Numbered from the stretch's first letter, positions 46,078 through 59,500 are shown. The stretch: DNA of 64,000 nt from Adiantum capillus-veneris (GCA_014529385.2 CM043954.1:8061806-8125805), one strand, 5' to 3'. Numbers and translations: made by a program. Notes: generated by a model not told the origin, from the sequence alone.

Positions 46078-46304
46078 AGAGGACTCCCCTGGCCTTAAGA
46101 TAGTGATTGGGGTGGCTTTTCTTTTGATGTGTTGTGGTGTAATTTACTCAAGCTAGGTTGAAAAAATGCTAATCTCACTTTGATTGGTCATGAAAAATTT
46201 TTAAGAAGGTATTAGTGTAGCAAGCACCCCCTTTCCCCCTTCTCTCTCTTTCTTACCTATATATTTATGTTTGCTTGATGACTGTCAATACGTTTCAAGG
46301 TAGC

Positions 46305-46403
<99 letters not shown>

Positions 46404-46574
46404 GTCCTAGTTTGCATCCAAAACTAGGTGGTGCCCCAAATTTGTGTAGGGTTACGTTGTGGGTTTGTGTGTGTGTTAGTTGTTTTTTTTCCATCCCCAA
46501 CCCAATTGAGCAGCATGGGAGCCTAGAAGAGTGCATAGAGGCCACTCTCTTGTTGGCCACCCCGGACCGCCTCA
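46078..46574 (+). repeat. Right LTR-like repeat with (CT)n
   Basis: A 497-bp partner of 41932-42440. Its microsatellite (46311-46401) is pure CT, about 45 units, where the left copy has CT then GT. Similarity continues to CCGCCTCA at 46574. Confidence 0.75.
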
Positions 46575-47447
46575 CCGACTTACAAGGATTAGACTCAGAA
46601 TCCATCATTACAACTTGGGCTCAATTGATCACTCGACTAAAAAATCAGAGTTCCTCTTATTTACAAGGCCTTTTTTGGAGAAAATAGTAGGAGTATAAAC
46701 TTGGTGGTTTTATGATGAGGTGGCCAACTAGGAGGGTGCTCATCTGGTCCGTTTGCTTAAAATTACTATGTACAAGAATCAATGGGAGGCCTTGGCCATG
46801 CCTTTCACAAAAAGGATGCCAAATGAGGGCCTTGGCTAGGCATGCATAAGAAAAGGGAAAGGTTTTGTACCCAAAGGGGAAACCTTGGCCATTAAATGAA
46901 TGCCCATTGGAAATTATGGGGAGGAAAATATGAAGATGATAGAAAAAGAAGGAGGGTAGGGTGAGCAAGTAGTGAGATCAAAAAAGGAAGAAGAGATGGG
47001 CCAGATTTTATGACACTATGAACTGGTCACTATAAGCTTAGTGATGCAGTGACAATTGATCAACGTGCCATGGTGCCCCTGATTCTCCAACTACCACATC
47101 ATACTCATACTTTCCTATACCTTGAAACTATGAAGATGTCATTTCTAAGGGGAAATGGATATTTTGGGTATATTTATTGTATGTAAGAGAGGGTAGATTA
47201 TGGCAAGTAGAAGGTAGAAAGAGGAAGGCGAGTAAGGATGGAAAATCTTGCATTCGACCTCATGAGTCAGAATAAAGAGAACTCAAAGGGAAAGGAAGAA
47301 GGTGGGCTACAAGCTCTCTGCCTGTTGACCTCTGAGAAAAAAGGGAAGGTGAAAGGCAACGAGAGGGGAGGAAGCGGTTAAGAGAGAGTTTTTTTTGCAT
47401 GAGATGGAGAAGGGTAACGAAGCGAAGAAGGGGACAATCATCATCTC

Positions 47448-47486
<39 letters not shown>

Positions 47487-48859
47487 GACCATGGTAAAAA
47501 AACAAGAAGAATAAGAAGAAGCTTGATTGTAGAGGCCTATTCCTCTCTCTAGATCTTCATCTTGAAGAAGATAGAAAAATGATATATGAAATTCTCAAGG
47601 TGCATAATGATAAGGGCTGAAAAATATGTGAAGATAGATTCTCATTCTTGGAGGTGAAAGTTTTTTGACGAGAGAGAAGAATACGTGATAATTGGGTGAT
47701 TATCTACTATCATTTCCCTTGGGATTTTAATCAAAAGCACAATATGGTTTTTTATGTGCTCAAGGATATTGGGGAAACCAAGAATGTGAGCTTGATAATA
47801 GATGGATAATAGTCAATCTTTGAAGTAAGTTCCAATCTATATTGATTGAGGGGCTCGAGTGTATGCACTGAGATAAGGGCCTAGAAATGCATTAGGAGCA
47901 CTCAAATATTGTGATTGATTGGAAGCCAAGCAATAATTCTAATTGAATATCAATGGTGGAGCTAAAGTTAAGAACTGTAAGTTGTGAAGATAAAAGAGCA
48001 GATAGATGATTCATTGGAGATAGCACTTCATGTCCTATGTGATCATTTTTGTGTTTTCCAAGGGCATGATCCAAAATATTTGCTTGCATACTATGAAGTG
48101 GAGATGAAGAGTTGAGGGGTTCCTATGAGAGACTGGGGACTCTGGCACATGCACATCTCCACCCGACCATGAAATATATAGTATGTTCTTCTACTAAATA
48201 TAGTCCCCCTCTACCATATGTGTGGCCTAGACCATATTACCATAAGCTTCACATTCCCCTACCCCCCTTGGAGAAGTGCACTGTCCTGAAAAACACTTAT
48301 AGACTGCATATACGTCTCTAGATGACTATCATTACTAATATTTACTTACTTCTCCCGAGCCATTCACAGCTAGTCCTCCAAAAACGATTGGAAAATGTGA
48401 GTGATAATGACTCCCACTATTCTAAGTAAGTTATATAATCTATACAGATTATAAACAACCAAACTAGTTAACTATCGACAATTGAATAGTCATTTGAATA
48501 AATTGTACAAAGTCTAATTAACTTATCTACAAAAACCCAAACCAAGCCATGACCTCTTATGGTGATTGGTAGATCAAATCCCAAGAGGGCTTTGTAAGAG
48601 CAACCAATCACATTTCGGTCAACAATAGGACATAAAAGGCGGGGAATGGATATATAATCTCTACTTACCTCCTCGCCCTCAAAAATATTATAAAGCATGT
48701 CTATGGAAAGATCTTGGGAATGCAATCCAAATTCTCTATTGTTTGAAAATTTTGAATTTAAAATGCTCAAGTTATGGCCATTCAAAAAAATACAGAAACT
48801 GGTGGACCGTTGTCTGAATGTGTGCGGTCTAGCTGGGAAGGTGCAAAACCTCTGGCTGT
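46575..48859. other. Intergenic stretch without recognisable gene
   Basis: Only short, uncharacteristic ORFs are present. A (CT)n tract lies at 47451-47482. The text near 48715-48850 looks like a fragment of an untranslated region or old repeat. The right end, CTGT (48856-48859), is the left TSD of the next element. Confidence 0.5.
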
Positions 48860-50319
48860 TGTCATGCAGCTCCGCTCCCATGCAAAGAAAGATGCCAGAA
48901 AAATGCACATCAAGTTTTTTTGAATCTTACATGATTAATGAACAATGACTAAGACCTGGTAACAGGTCAAGTTTAATGTTGAATGTAAGTCAAATGCGGC
49001 TAAAAGGGCCAAAACATGCCTTAATGATGCTAAAAAGTGTTATTCTTAAAGTGAACACGGATGGGGTATTGTGCCCTAGAACTGCAGTGCTCGATGTGCT
49101 CTACCGGTCTGTCTTTACAGCTCGTCGATTGGAGCTACGGTGAAGAAGTTATGGCATATTGAAGATTGGGTCGATTGCAGATCCGTACCAGATTGGGCAA
49201 CTGCAGCTGAGGTGACAGAAATGAAATGACTGCACGGACTTGAAGTGCTCACTTTGTGGAGCGCGTCGGTCTTTTCAGATCAACACGACGATCGGAGTTT
49301 CGGTTGCCAAGATATTAGTCGTTAAAGATTCACCGGGGGCCGGCTCCATACCAATTTGGTCCGCTCATTCGGAGTGCCATCTAAGAATTTTTTGGCCTCA
49401 GCATGGTTTGTATGCATTTTATGCAGTTTGAGAGGTCTACAAGGATTTACGGCTCGTTAGATAGAGTCCGGCTTGATCAAAAAATACGGCTTGAGGCCGA
49501 CGACAGCTGTTGGCACTGCTGAGCTAGATAATTTTGGCATTATCTGAGAAGCTGATAGAAGCAATTAACAACCAAGTGAAAAAGGGAATGCCTTACGGCA
49601 GGTGCAATCACCTAAACGTATAACTTAGAAGCATGTGGCATTGTACGAGATGCTGATACGGACAGTTAAAGTAATGATGACATTGTCAGAATAGGATAAT
49701 GAGAGCCTTGACACGGTCATGCATGCCAAATATGGTTATGTATGCCATTAGCTATGAAGTACAAAAAGTTCCTGATGAACTCTTTATCCAAAATGTCGGC
49801 TCATGGGGCATATTGATTGCGGGATATGCTTAGCGGCCACTGGGAGTGCTTGGCATTGTTTAGTCGGGTATGTACGCCAAAAGTGGTGCTATGTAAATGA
49901 TTTGGCCGACATGTGTCCCAAATGTGGTGCCCTAACCAAGCCTATGGCAATGGGGTTCCCTTTAAGGGCCGCCGGCCCAAAAGAAGCCAAGGGCCGCCCA
50001 AAAGATTGCATGGTGGTCAATCAAACCCTAAGGGTGTTAAGCCAGAAAATGAAAAGAAAGGAGGCAGCGAACAGAGAGGAAGCGGGAGAGAAAACGGCTC
50101 GCGCAGGCTTCGGGAGGCAGCGGCTGACGTCGAGCAAGAAACGAGTTGGGAGGAGCAGGCCATGGCATCGCTGTTCGGCACCACTCCTGCCGCAAACGGC
50201 ACTGGTCGTGATTCAGCTGCCACATCACCAGGGATTTGTTCCCATTATCGACATCACTAATGGGATGGCAAAATTTTTAGGAGGAGGGTTTTCTCGCTCT
50301 CAGACAGAGGCAAAGGCGT

Positions 50320-50358
<39 letters not shown>

Positions 50359-51127
50359 CTCCGTGAGCATAGAAGCAAGGATTTTTTCTCTAGTACTCGG
50401 CTAGCAAAACAAAGCGAAGCTCTCTTCTCGGCCCTTAAGAAACCGTTCGATCTCTCTCTCTCTCTCTTTCTCTCTCTTTGTTGGCACATGAGGTGAAGCG
50501 AGGAAGGAGGAGGAAAAGGGAGTCGGAGCTCGGCTTGGCAAAGGTAACGAGCAAAAGCAACAAAGAAAAGAAAGTTGAGATGTCGTAACCGGCAAGCAAG
50601 GGATAGGGGTACAAAGGAAAAGCGCAGCCTCTCTCTCTCGTGCTTGAGATGAAGAGGATCTCGGAGTTGTTGCATGATGGTGGCATGATCTGGGAAGAGG
50701 GAAAAAGAAGGCAGGTAAGTGTAGCGGCCAAGCAAGGTCAAACCTTCGGATAGCAATTGAAGAGCAGAATCAAAGCTTGCAGAATCGAAGGGCAGTTGAA
50801 GCAGATACAATGACAGGAAAAATTATCCTTCATGGTCATCGGTCTAAAGGTTAATTAATAGTCTTATTAAGCTCGGTGTCGTTAACGACCCGGTTAATTT
50901 GTTAAGGGAGCTTAAACTCCTATTTATCAGTTCATCCAAGTGTTGGTGCTGCTAACAATCCGCATTAGCTACCGATTACATTGTACTCAGAGTTCGAATT
51001 GATTAATTGAAGACTACGGTGATTGCCAAAGCCATATGCATCTATTTTTCTTGTTCTCTCTCACACCTCCCACAGCCAGAGGCCCGGTGCCTGCTCGGCT
51101 CACGTAGGGAACACTTATCCCCCGACA
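48860..51127 (+). repeat. Left LTR of the non-autonomous element
   Basis: 2268 bp, TGTC...GACA. It contains (CT)n tracts at 50321-50354 and 50450-50480, longer than in the right copy, and a purine-rich segment around 50040-50160. ORFs across it are present in both LTRs only in shifted form, so they are not counted as genes. Confidence 0.9.
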
Positions 51128-51131
51128 TTCG

Positions 51132-51150
51132 TGGTGAACCCAACGTGAAA
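51132..51150 (+). promoter_or_regulatory. Putative primer-binding site
   Basis: TGGTGAACCCAACGTGAAA begins four bases after the LTR, starting with the TGG expected opposite a tRNA CCA end. I cannot assign the tRNA. Confidence 0.5.
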
Positions 51151-51172
51151 CGAGTCGGGATGGGAGGTAAAG

Positions 51173-51920
51173 ATGGAGAATTTAGAGCAGATGATGAAGA
51201 TGATTGCAGAGTTAAGCGTAAACGGTTTTGATGATAAGTCAACAGTTCCAGATTTTTTGAAGATGCTTCAATTGGTTCAAGGATCTCTGCTTGAAGTGGA
51301 GACCGTAAAGATGAAAAATCAAATCGATGAAGCTTTGGATGCAGCTTTAGATGAAGTATACGACGAGAGACGACTCTTTTGATGGATACGATACAGAGGG
51401 CTACCTAGAGTGCTATGAGCTGGAGACCAAGGTAAGAGGGATACCAGAAGAGTTGATGATCAAATATTTTGAGCAGTTAGTGAGTTCAGATGTGAAGGAG
51501 CAGATTGAAGAGGTTACAAGAGTCTGCAGTGGAAACTGGGAGTATTTCAAAGAAGCTATTGTGCAAGTAAGTTATGAGCAGTATGAAAGCTATCAGGAAC
51601 AGAGTACAAGTCTACCGGACTACACAGATATCTGAGGACAAGTACGATCACAGTTAGAAGCTGTGATTGATGAGTTTATTGTGCAGGATGCTACCTTCTT
51701 ACAGGCTAATGATGAAGACATAGTCAAAGCTGTGTATGAAAAGTTGGGGTTTGCAGATGCCTTGCATGAAGGAGAAGTCTTTAAGGGTGAGGCTTTACAG
51801 CTTCAGGATATACATGGTAAACTTGCAAAGAACCACCTATACATGCAGTGCAGGAGGAAAGCAAATCAGAGGATCAAAACAACAAAGTGGCTAATGCTCA
51901 TAAAGAAATTGTGTAGGTGA
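51173..51920 (+). pseudogene. Gag-like segment of the non-autonomous element
   Basis: Three overlapping pieces lie at 51173-51382, 51351-51635 and 51663-51920. The middle one (FDGYDTEGYLECYELETKVRGI, KYFEQLV, NWEYFKEAIVQVSY) has the pattern of a retrotransposon gag helix domain: a glycine turn, a conserved tyrosine and a W-x-x-F-K-x-A motif. The 51351 and 51663 pieces share one frame with a TGA at 51633. There is no zinc knuckle. Assignment rests on pattern, not on a search. Confidence 0.5.
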
Positions 51921-52023
51921 ATGAGTGCAACCATATTCAAGTAGAAATGCATGAAGATGCTGATACTTTTTCTACTGAACCAGAATTAGAGAAAAAAAAT
52001 TCTGGTACAGTTTCTCCATAGAG

Positions 52024-53181
52024 GTGATTGATGATACTGGTACATGCTTTGCCAAAGAGTTGATTAATGATACAGATGTCATAGGTCAAAGCAGGGCTAC
52101 TATTGAGAGCAATAGGACCATGAATTATCGAATTTGGATGTACCAAATTTTGAGAACTTGGCTAAGCCAGAGCATGTGCTTGATTCAGAGGGGGTGCAAA
52201 CTCCTTCATTGACAAGCTTTTGTGAAGCACAACTACTAAATTGGACAAATGATCTTGAAAGTGATTATGAAGAACTTGGCTAAGCCAGAGCATGTGCTTG
52301 ATTCAGAGGGGGTGCAAACTCCTTCATTGACAAGCTTTTGTGAAGCACAACTACTAAATTGGAAAAATGATCTTGAAAGTGATTATGAAGATTTAGAAGG
52401 GGTGCAGACTCCTTTGACACACTTCTGTGACCTAGAGCTACCAATCTGGCAGACTGACCCTGAATTTGATGATGATGATTTAGAGGGGGAGAAAACTTCT
52501 TCTCTATTGACAAACTGTGACACACAGCTCACACTAAGGCAAAATGATCATGATCTTGATGATGCTGATTCAGAGGGGGTGCATAGTGAAGTGCAATCTC
52601 TTGTTGATGAATATGATTGGTTTTATTGTGCCGATAATACAGACAAGGCAGTAGATGAAATTTTCAATGTGCATGCTGAACTTTGTGCTACATAAGTGTA
52701 AAGATATTTGGATGAGAGTGAAATATTTAAAGAGAAATCTGCAACAGATTTGTTTAGTATGCATGTCATATGTGGAAATCTTAGTATACTGCAGCAACCT
52801 AAGATGTGCAAGATGGAGAAACCATCTCAAGCAGTGGACCTATATCTTATGTGCTTACTGGATGAAGCTTTAGAAGGGTTCTCAAACACAGATGCTAAGG
52901 ATACCGATCAATCTAGATTCATTCATGAGCAAGTTTGTTCAAATGTAGTAGATGATGACCTTATGCAGTTGTTGAATGATGCTCTACTTGATTTTGAGCC
53001 TCTACAAGATAGGGAATTGTTTTCTGATGCATCTTTTGAGCCTAATGAAGAGGATTTTACTAGAGACTTGATGTACTCAGGTATGCATGATTGGGATTCC
53101 AATACTAATGAGAGTGAAGGTGCACTGCCGATTCTTTTACCTGTGATTGATGATCGACAATTGGATGAGCCAATTGCATAG
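52024..53181 (+). pseudogene. Acidic repeat protein of the non-autonomous element
   Basis: Open pieces at 52249-52695 and 52708-53181 share a frame. The first is a set of acidic repeats of about 35-40 residues, each with [DS]-x-E-G-x-x-T and a C-D/E-x-x-L segment. The second continues with acidic, aspartate-rich text. A 118-bp tandem duplication (52155-52272 and 52273-52390) shifts the frame at the start. The DNA for each repeat contains an AGAGGGGGTG-like purine run. Function unknown. Confidence 0.5.
52155..52390 (+). repeat. 118-bp tandem duplication
   Basis: aacttggctaagccagagc starts at 52155 and 52273. The copies differ at one or two positions only, so the duplication is recent. The length is not a multiple of three. 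Confidence 0.95.
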
Positions 53182-53815
53182 GGGATATGGCAGTATCTGA
53201 TGCTACTTGATGCTATATGGAATCTGGTGTTACCTTATGATGTAGGGGATTTTGAGCAAGCTTTTGACCACATATATATGCATGGTCCTGGGCAATGGAC
53301 TTATATGACATATGATCCAGGTGGTTTGTATGAAGATTTGTGGGTTAATTTATGTTTATGCTGTAATGATTGCAAATTCTTGTATTTTTCCTATGATCCT
53401 AGAGGATAGTGCAAAATTTTTAAAAGAATGCTCATAGTGGAAAAAATGATTGGGTTCCCGTTTGATCCTAGGGGCTACTAAAGTGCAACGTTGCAAATTT
53501 GAAGAGTACCAGTTATCTACTGTAGCAGGTTTCATGGTACAAAGTTTTGTTTTCTAGATTTATGCTGAGTAAGGAGAGTTTTGGTTATGCATTCAGTAAG
53601 ATTACATGGCTGGCTTCTAGCTGACTTCTTTGGACTATTGATGAAGTATATTTACATCTTTTGAATTGGTTCTGCTACCAGAGCTTGAGGTTTCTATATA
53701 TTTACCAGTTAAGTGAGTCTGATGATGGGCAAGAGCTTAAGGTACCCATAGCAGACACAGATTGAAGTGTTGTTGGCATAGACCGGAGGTTGTGCAGGTT
53801 CAGAGGGGCAGGTTT
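53182..53815 (+). other. 3' non-coding interior of the non-autonomous element
   Basis: A 69-codon piece at 53200-53409 with YDPGG and YDPRG motifs may continue the acidic ORF. The rest is non-coding up to the polypurine tract. Confidence 0.4.
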
Positions 53816-53827
53816 AGAGGGGGTGAA
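53816..53827 (+). promoter_or_regulatory. 3' polypurine tract
   Basis: AGAGGGGGTGAA directly precedes the right LTR. The same ten bases AGAGGGGGTG recur inside the acidic repeat ORF. Confidence 0.8.
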
Positions 53828-56094
53828 TGTCGTGCAGCTCCGCTCCCATGCAAAGAAAGATGCCAGAAAAATGCACATCACGTTTGTTTGAAGCTTACAT
53901 GATTAATGAACAATGACTAAGGCCGAGTAACAGGTCAAGTTTAATGTTGAATGTATGTCAAATGCGGCTGAAAGGGCCAAAACATGCCTTAATGATGCTA
54001 AAAAAGTGTTATTCTTAAAGTTAACACGGATGGGATATTGTGCCCTAGAACTGCAGTGCTCGATGTGCTCTACCGGTCTGTCTTTACGGCTCGTCGATTG
54101 GAGCTACGGTGAAGAAGTTATGGCATATTGAAGATTGAGTCGATTGCAGATCCGTACTAGATTGGGCAACTGCAGCTGAGGTGACAGAAATGAAATGACT
54201 GCACGGACTTGAAGTGCTCACTTTGTGGAGCGCGTCGGTCTTTTCAGATCAGCACGACGATCGGAGTTTCGGTTGCCAAGATATTAGCCGTTAAAGATTC
54301 ACCGGGGGCCGGCTCCATACCAATTTGGTCCGCTCAGTCGGAGTGCCATCTAAGAATTTTGCAGCCTCAGCAGGGTTTGTATGCATTTTATGCAATTTGA
54401 GAGGTCTACACGGATTTACGGCTCGTTAGACAGATGGCTTGATCAGATAATACGGTTTGAGGCCAATGATAGTTGCTGACACTGCTGAGCTGGATAATTT
54501 TGGCATCATCTGAGAAGCTGATACAAGTAATTAACAACCAAGTGAAAAAGGGAATGCCTTCTGGCAAGTGCAATCACCTAAATGTATAACTTAGAAGCAT
54601 GTGGCACTGTACGAGATGCTGATACGGGCAGTTAAAGTAATGATGACATTGTTACAATAGGACTAATGAGAGCCTTGACGCCATCATGTATGCCAAATAT
54701 GGTTATGTATGCCGTTAGTTACGAAGTACAAAAAGCTCCTAATGAACTCTTTATCCAAAATGTTGGCTCATGGGGCATATTGATTACGGGATATGCTTAG
54801 CGGCCACTCGGAGTGCTTGGCATTGTTTAGTCGGGTATGTATGCCAAAAGTGATGCTATGTAAATGCTTTGGCCGGCATGTGTCCTAAATGTGGTGCCCT
54901 AACCAAGCCTATGGCAACGGGGTTCCCTTTAAGGGCCGCCCGCCCAAAAGAAGCCAAGGGCCGCCCAAAAGATGTCATGGTGGTCAATCAAACCCTAAGG
55001 GTGAAAAGCCAGAAAAAGAAAAGAAAGGAGGCAGCGAACAGAGGAGGAAGCGGGAGAGAAAACGGCTCGCGCAGGCTTCGGGAGGCAGCGGCTGACGTTG
55101 AGAAAGAAACAAGTTGGGAGGAGTAGGCCATGGCGTCGCTATTCAGCACCACTCCCGTCGCAAATGGCATTGGTCGCGATTCAGCTGCCATGTCACCAGG
55201 GATTTGTTCCCATTAGCGACATCGCTAATGGGATGGCGAAATTTTTAGAAGTAGGGTTTTCTCGCTCTCAAACAGAGGCGAAGGCGCTCTCTCTCTCTCT
55301 CATCCTCCGTGAGCATAGAAGCAAGGATTTTTTCTCTCGTACTCGGCTAGCAAAACAAAGCGAAGCTTTCTTCTCGGCCCTTAAGAAACCTTTCGATCTC
55401 TCTGTCTTTTTCGGCACATGAGGTGAAGCGAGGAAGGAGGAGGAAAAGGGTGTCCGAGCTTGGGAAAGGAGCTCGGCAAGAGTTGGAGCTCAGCTTGGCA
55501 AAGGTAACGAGCAAAAGCAACAAAGGAAAGCAAGTTCAGATGTCATAATCGGCAAGCAAGGGATAGGGTACAAAGGAAAAGCGCAGTCTCTCTCTCTCTT
55601 GTGCTTGAGACGGAGAGGATCTCGGAGTTGCTCCATGAAGGTGGCATGAGCTGGGAAGAGGGAAAAACAAGGCACGCCAGGCAAGTGTAGTGGCCAAGCA
55701 AGGTCAAAGCTTCGGACAGCAAATTGAAGAGCAGAATTAAAGCTTGCAGAATCTAAGGGCAGTTGAAGCAGATAAAACGACAGGAAAAAAATTCCTTCAT
55801 GGTCATTGGTCTAAACATTAATTAATAGTCTTATTAAGCCCGGTGTCGTAAACGACCCGATTAATTTGTTAAGGGAGCTTAAACTCCTATTTATCAGTTC
55901 ATCTAAGTGTTGGTGCTGCTAACAGCCCACCTTGGCTACTGATTACATTCTACTCAGAGTTTGAATTGATTAATTGAAGACTACAGTGATTTCCAAAGCC
56001 ATATGCATGTGTTTTTCTTGTTCTCTCTCAGTCCTCCCACAGCCAGAGGCCCGGCGCCTGCCCGACTCACGTAGCAAACACTTATCCCCAGACA
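53828..56094 (+). repeat. Right LTR of the non-autonomous element
   Basis: 2267 bp with the same TGTC and GACA ends as the left LTR. It shows scattered substitutions and shorter CT tracts, so the insertion is older than the copia element at 56321. Confidence 0.9.
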
Positions 56095-56320
56095 CTGTGA
56101 GAGTTCGTGATGAGAGTCACAAACACTTTGTGATAAAGCATTTGTGGAGAATCACCAACCCTCTTTCTAAGGGTGACAAAAAATCTAAGAGCATTCGTGA
56201 CAGCAAAGTCACAAACCCTCTTTCCTATCGTGCTTGGAGTCTGCTTGTTTTCGTAGTCGAGAATATGATGAGAAGATCACCAAATCACATTCAATTTCAC
56301 TTTAAAAGACCATTTAAAAA

Positions 56321-56567
56321 TGTAAAGAATGAGGATGCAAGAGAGCTACACAAGACAAGCAAAAAGCACACAAAGATGGAAAGCTTCTTCTTCTTCTTCA
56401 CAGAAAAGAGAGTACAAAATGACTAAGTGCTAAAGCTGAAAAGTAGCACATATGTACATGCGGTCACTAAGTGTGAACTCGACTTAACGCGCCAGTGAGT
56501 AAATGCCGTAAGCGGCCAAGACCCGTAGTGGATGCCAACTCAAGGTGTAGAGCTCGACATCTCAACA
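56321..56567 (-). repeat. 3' LTR with 77-bp deletion
   Basis: 247 bp. Relative to the 5' LTR it lacks the bases at 61368-61443 and one adjacent G. All remaining bases appear identical. Confidence 0.95.
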
Positions 56568-59500
56568 CTCCCCCTCGAGCTCTGCATGTCGCAGAGTCCA
56601 AGCATAGTCCGGAAACGTCGAAGCTTCTCAGCTCCGAGGGCCTTGGTAAAGATATCCGCTATCTGCTCCTCTGTGCTGACGTAGACCAAGTCGATGTCGC
56701 CCGCCAACACTCGCTCTCGAACGTAGTGGTAATGGACCTCTATGTGTTTGGTCCTGGCATGGAACATTGGGTTCCTAGCCAACTGCATGCTGCTGAGGTT
56801 GTCACAATGGATGAAAATCTGCTGGTCCACCTGCACTCCCAAGTCCTCAAGTAATGTGCGTAGCCAAGCTACCTCGCACGCCGCAACTGCTGCACCTCTG
56901 TACTCGGCCTCTGTGCTCGATAAAGCAACCGTAGGCTGCTTTTTGTTGCTCCAAGTAACAGCAGCACTCCCAAAAGAGAACATGAAGCCACTCGTAGATC
57001 TCCTATCAACAATGCTACCTGCCCAATCTGCATCTGTATACCCATACAATGCTAATGGTGCATCTGCTGCATAGAACAATGCGTAGTCAAGAGTAACTTG
57101 CACATACCTAAGTGTGCGTCGTACTCCATCCAAATGTGGCTTCCTCGAAAGTTGCATGAACTGACTCTCCAAGCCTACTGTGTAGCTCAAGTCTGGCCTC
57201 GTGATAGTCAAGTAGATTAGACTACCCACAATCTTCCTGTACATGTTGACATCCTCAACAACATCACCCTTCTCTGCACTTAGCTTTGCATTCACATCCA
57301 AGGGAATAGAAATTGGCTTACAATCAGCCATACCATACTTTGACAACATGTCCAAAGCATATTGTCTCTGTGATAGCCATACACCCTCTGGAGTCCTGAT
57401 CACTTCAATGCCAAGAAAGTAGCGCAACTCGCCTAAATCTTTCATTTCAAACTCCTGTTTGAGAAGACCCTTCACATGGTCAATCTCCATAGCATTGTCA
57501 CCAACAATAATAAGGTCATCTACATATATGGTAATGACCACAATCCCCACATCACTCTCACGTACATAGAGTGAATGATCAGCATGAGCTCTCCTAAAAC
57601 CAATACTGACAAGATACTTGGCAATCCTGTCATACCATGCTCTAGAGCCCTGCTTCAAACCATACAAAGCTTTGAGAAGTCTGCATACATAATCTGGGTA
57701 ACCTGGATCGACATAACCAGGTGGCTGATCCATATACACTTCCTCTTGCAACTCACCATTCAAGAAGGCATTCTTTACATCCATTTGATGCATAATCCAT
57801 CCTCTAGATGCAGCCACTGCTATGACAGCTCTCACTGTCGTCATCTTTGCCACTGGAGCAAAGGTCTCCTCATAGTCTATGCCATACGTCTGTACATAAC
57901 CCTTTGCGACCAGCCTTGCCTTGTGACGCTCAATGTTACCATCAGCCTTATGCTTGGTTTTATACACCCATTTACAGCCAATAGCTTTCTTGCCACTTGG
58001 CAATGGCACCAACTCCCATGTGTCATTTGCTTCCAATGCAGCCATCTCTTCATTCATTGCATCATCCCAATGCACATTTCCAACTGCATCCTCAAAACAT
58101 GTGGGCTCCACATCTTGTATCACCTTAGCCATGTAGGCTTGGTGATGCGCTAGATACCCATCATAAGTCAATTTCTGAACTGGATTTCTGACTCTATTAG
58201 ATCTGTGCGGTCCTGGGTCACTCCTTTGCCCTCTAGCATCTTCTTGTACTTTCCTTACACCAGGTGTCCTGACAGCCAGAATTCCAAATTCCTCATCAAG
58301 ACTTTGTTCAGAACCATCTGAATCCATGTCTACATGTGAAAAACCTGATGATGCATCAACCATAAAGGGAGGTTCATCAACCTTTTCCTTTCCTTTTCGT
58401 GATACATTCCCTGTACCTGTTGGTGGAGTAACCTGCGTACGTAGTCTACCATTCCATGGTTTCTCAACAGAGCCACGAGAAGAGGACTCTTGTGGTCCAC
58501 TCAAAACCTGTGACTGTGGCCTCACATTTTGTACAACCACATCATCTTTTACATCAGCCCCAATAGTGCCATGTGCATTACTGTACCAGCTGCTCATCTC
58601 ATCAAAGAGTACATCTCTGCTCACTCGTAATTCTCGTGTAGTAGGATTGTAGCACCTGTACCCCTTTTGTTCAAGGGAATATCCCACAAGAATACATTTC
58701 TCTGCTTTAGGATCCAATTTCCTACGCAACTCATCTGGTACATGCACGTAAGCTATGCAGCCAAACACTTTCAAGTGTGCCAAATCAGGCTTTGTACCTG
58801 TAAACTTTTCCTCAGGTGTTACATCATGCACCGCAGCTGTAGGTGTCCTGTTCATAATGTACACAGCTGTATTTACAGCTTCAGCCCAGAAATGATGAGG
58901 CATGTTCTTCTCATTCATCAATGCACGTGCAACCTCTGCAATGTGCCTGTTTTTCCTTTCTGTGACCCCATTCTGCTGTGGAGTATATCTGCATGTAAAC
59001 TGCCTGTGTATACCATGCATTCGCAGAAAATCTGAAAAATCATTGGAGAAGTACTCTCCCCCTCCATCTGACCTCAATGTCTTGATTTGCATATCTGTCT
59101 CCTTCTCAATCATGACTTTGAAGTCTTGAAAGTGACCAAACACTTCACTTTTGTTACGCATGAAGTAGACCCATACTTTCCTTGTATGGTCATCAATGAA
59201 AGAGACATAATACCTGCAACCATGTATACTTGCAGTATCGGTTGGACCCCAAACATCTGTGTGCACCACCTCAAGTGGCTTTTTACATACATTGCGCTCA
59301 TGTGGAAATGAGCCCTTTGACTGTTTTCCAAACTGGCATGCTGCACACACTTTATGCATACCATCCACCTTGAATTTGGGCAAACCTTTTACAATCTGTT
59401 TTGATTGCATGCTGCGCAATCTCTGCTCATTGACATGGCCAATGCGTTTGTGCCAAATGTCAACATCAGCCACAACACCTGTGCCCTGTGCAAATAATGT

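Larger units (their letters stand above)
48860..56094 (+). mobile_element. Non-autonomous LTR element with 2.27-kb LTRs
   Basis: LTRs at 48860-51127 and 53828-56094 start TGTC and end GACA. A 4-bp direct repeat CTGT flanks the element (48856-48859, 56095-56098). The 2.7-kb interior has a primer-site-like sequence, gag-like and acidic ORF pieces and a terminal polypurine tract, but no protease, RT or integrase. It would need enzymes from a related autonomous element, in the manner of LARD-type elements. Confidence 0.88.

Noticed and set aside
46285-46608. Arginine/glutamate-rich minus-strand ORF
   Set aside because: Translation of the (CT)n tract.
48468-48908. 146-codon minus-strand ORF across the left LTR boundary
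   Set aside because: It spans the junction between flanking DNA and the inserted LTR, so it cannot be an ancestral gene.
49803-50366. 187-codon ORF in the left 2.27-kb LTR
   Set aside because: The matching frame in the right LTR is broken and the end of the ORF is CT-repeat translation.
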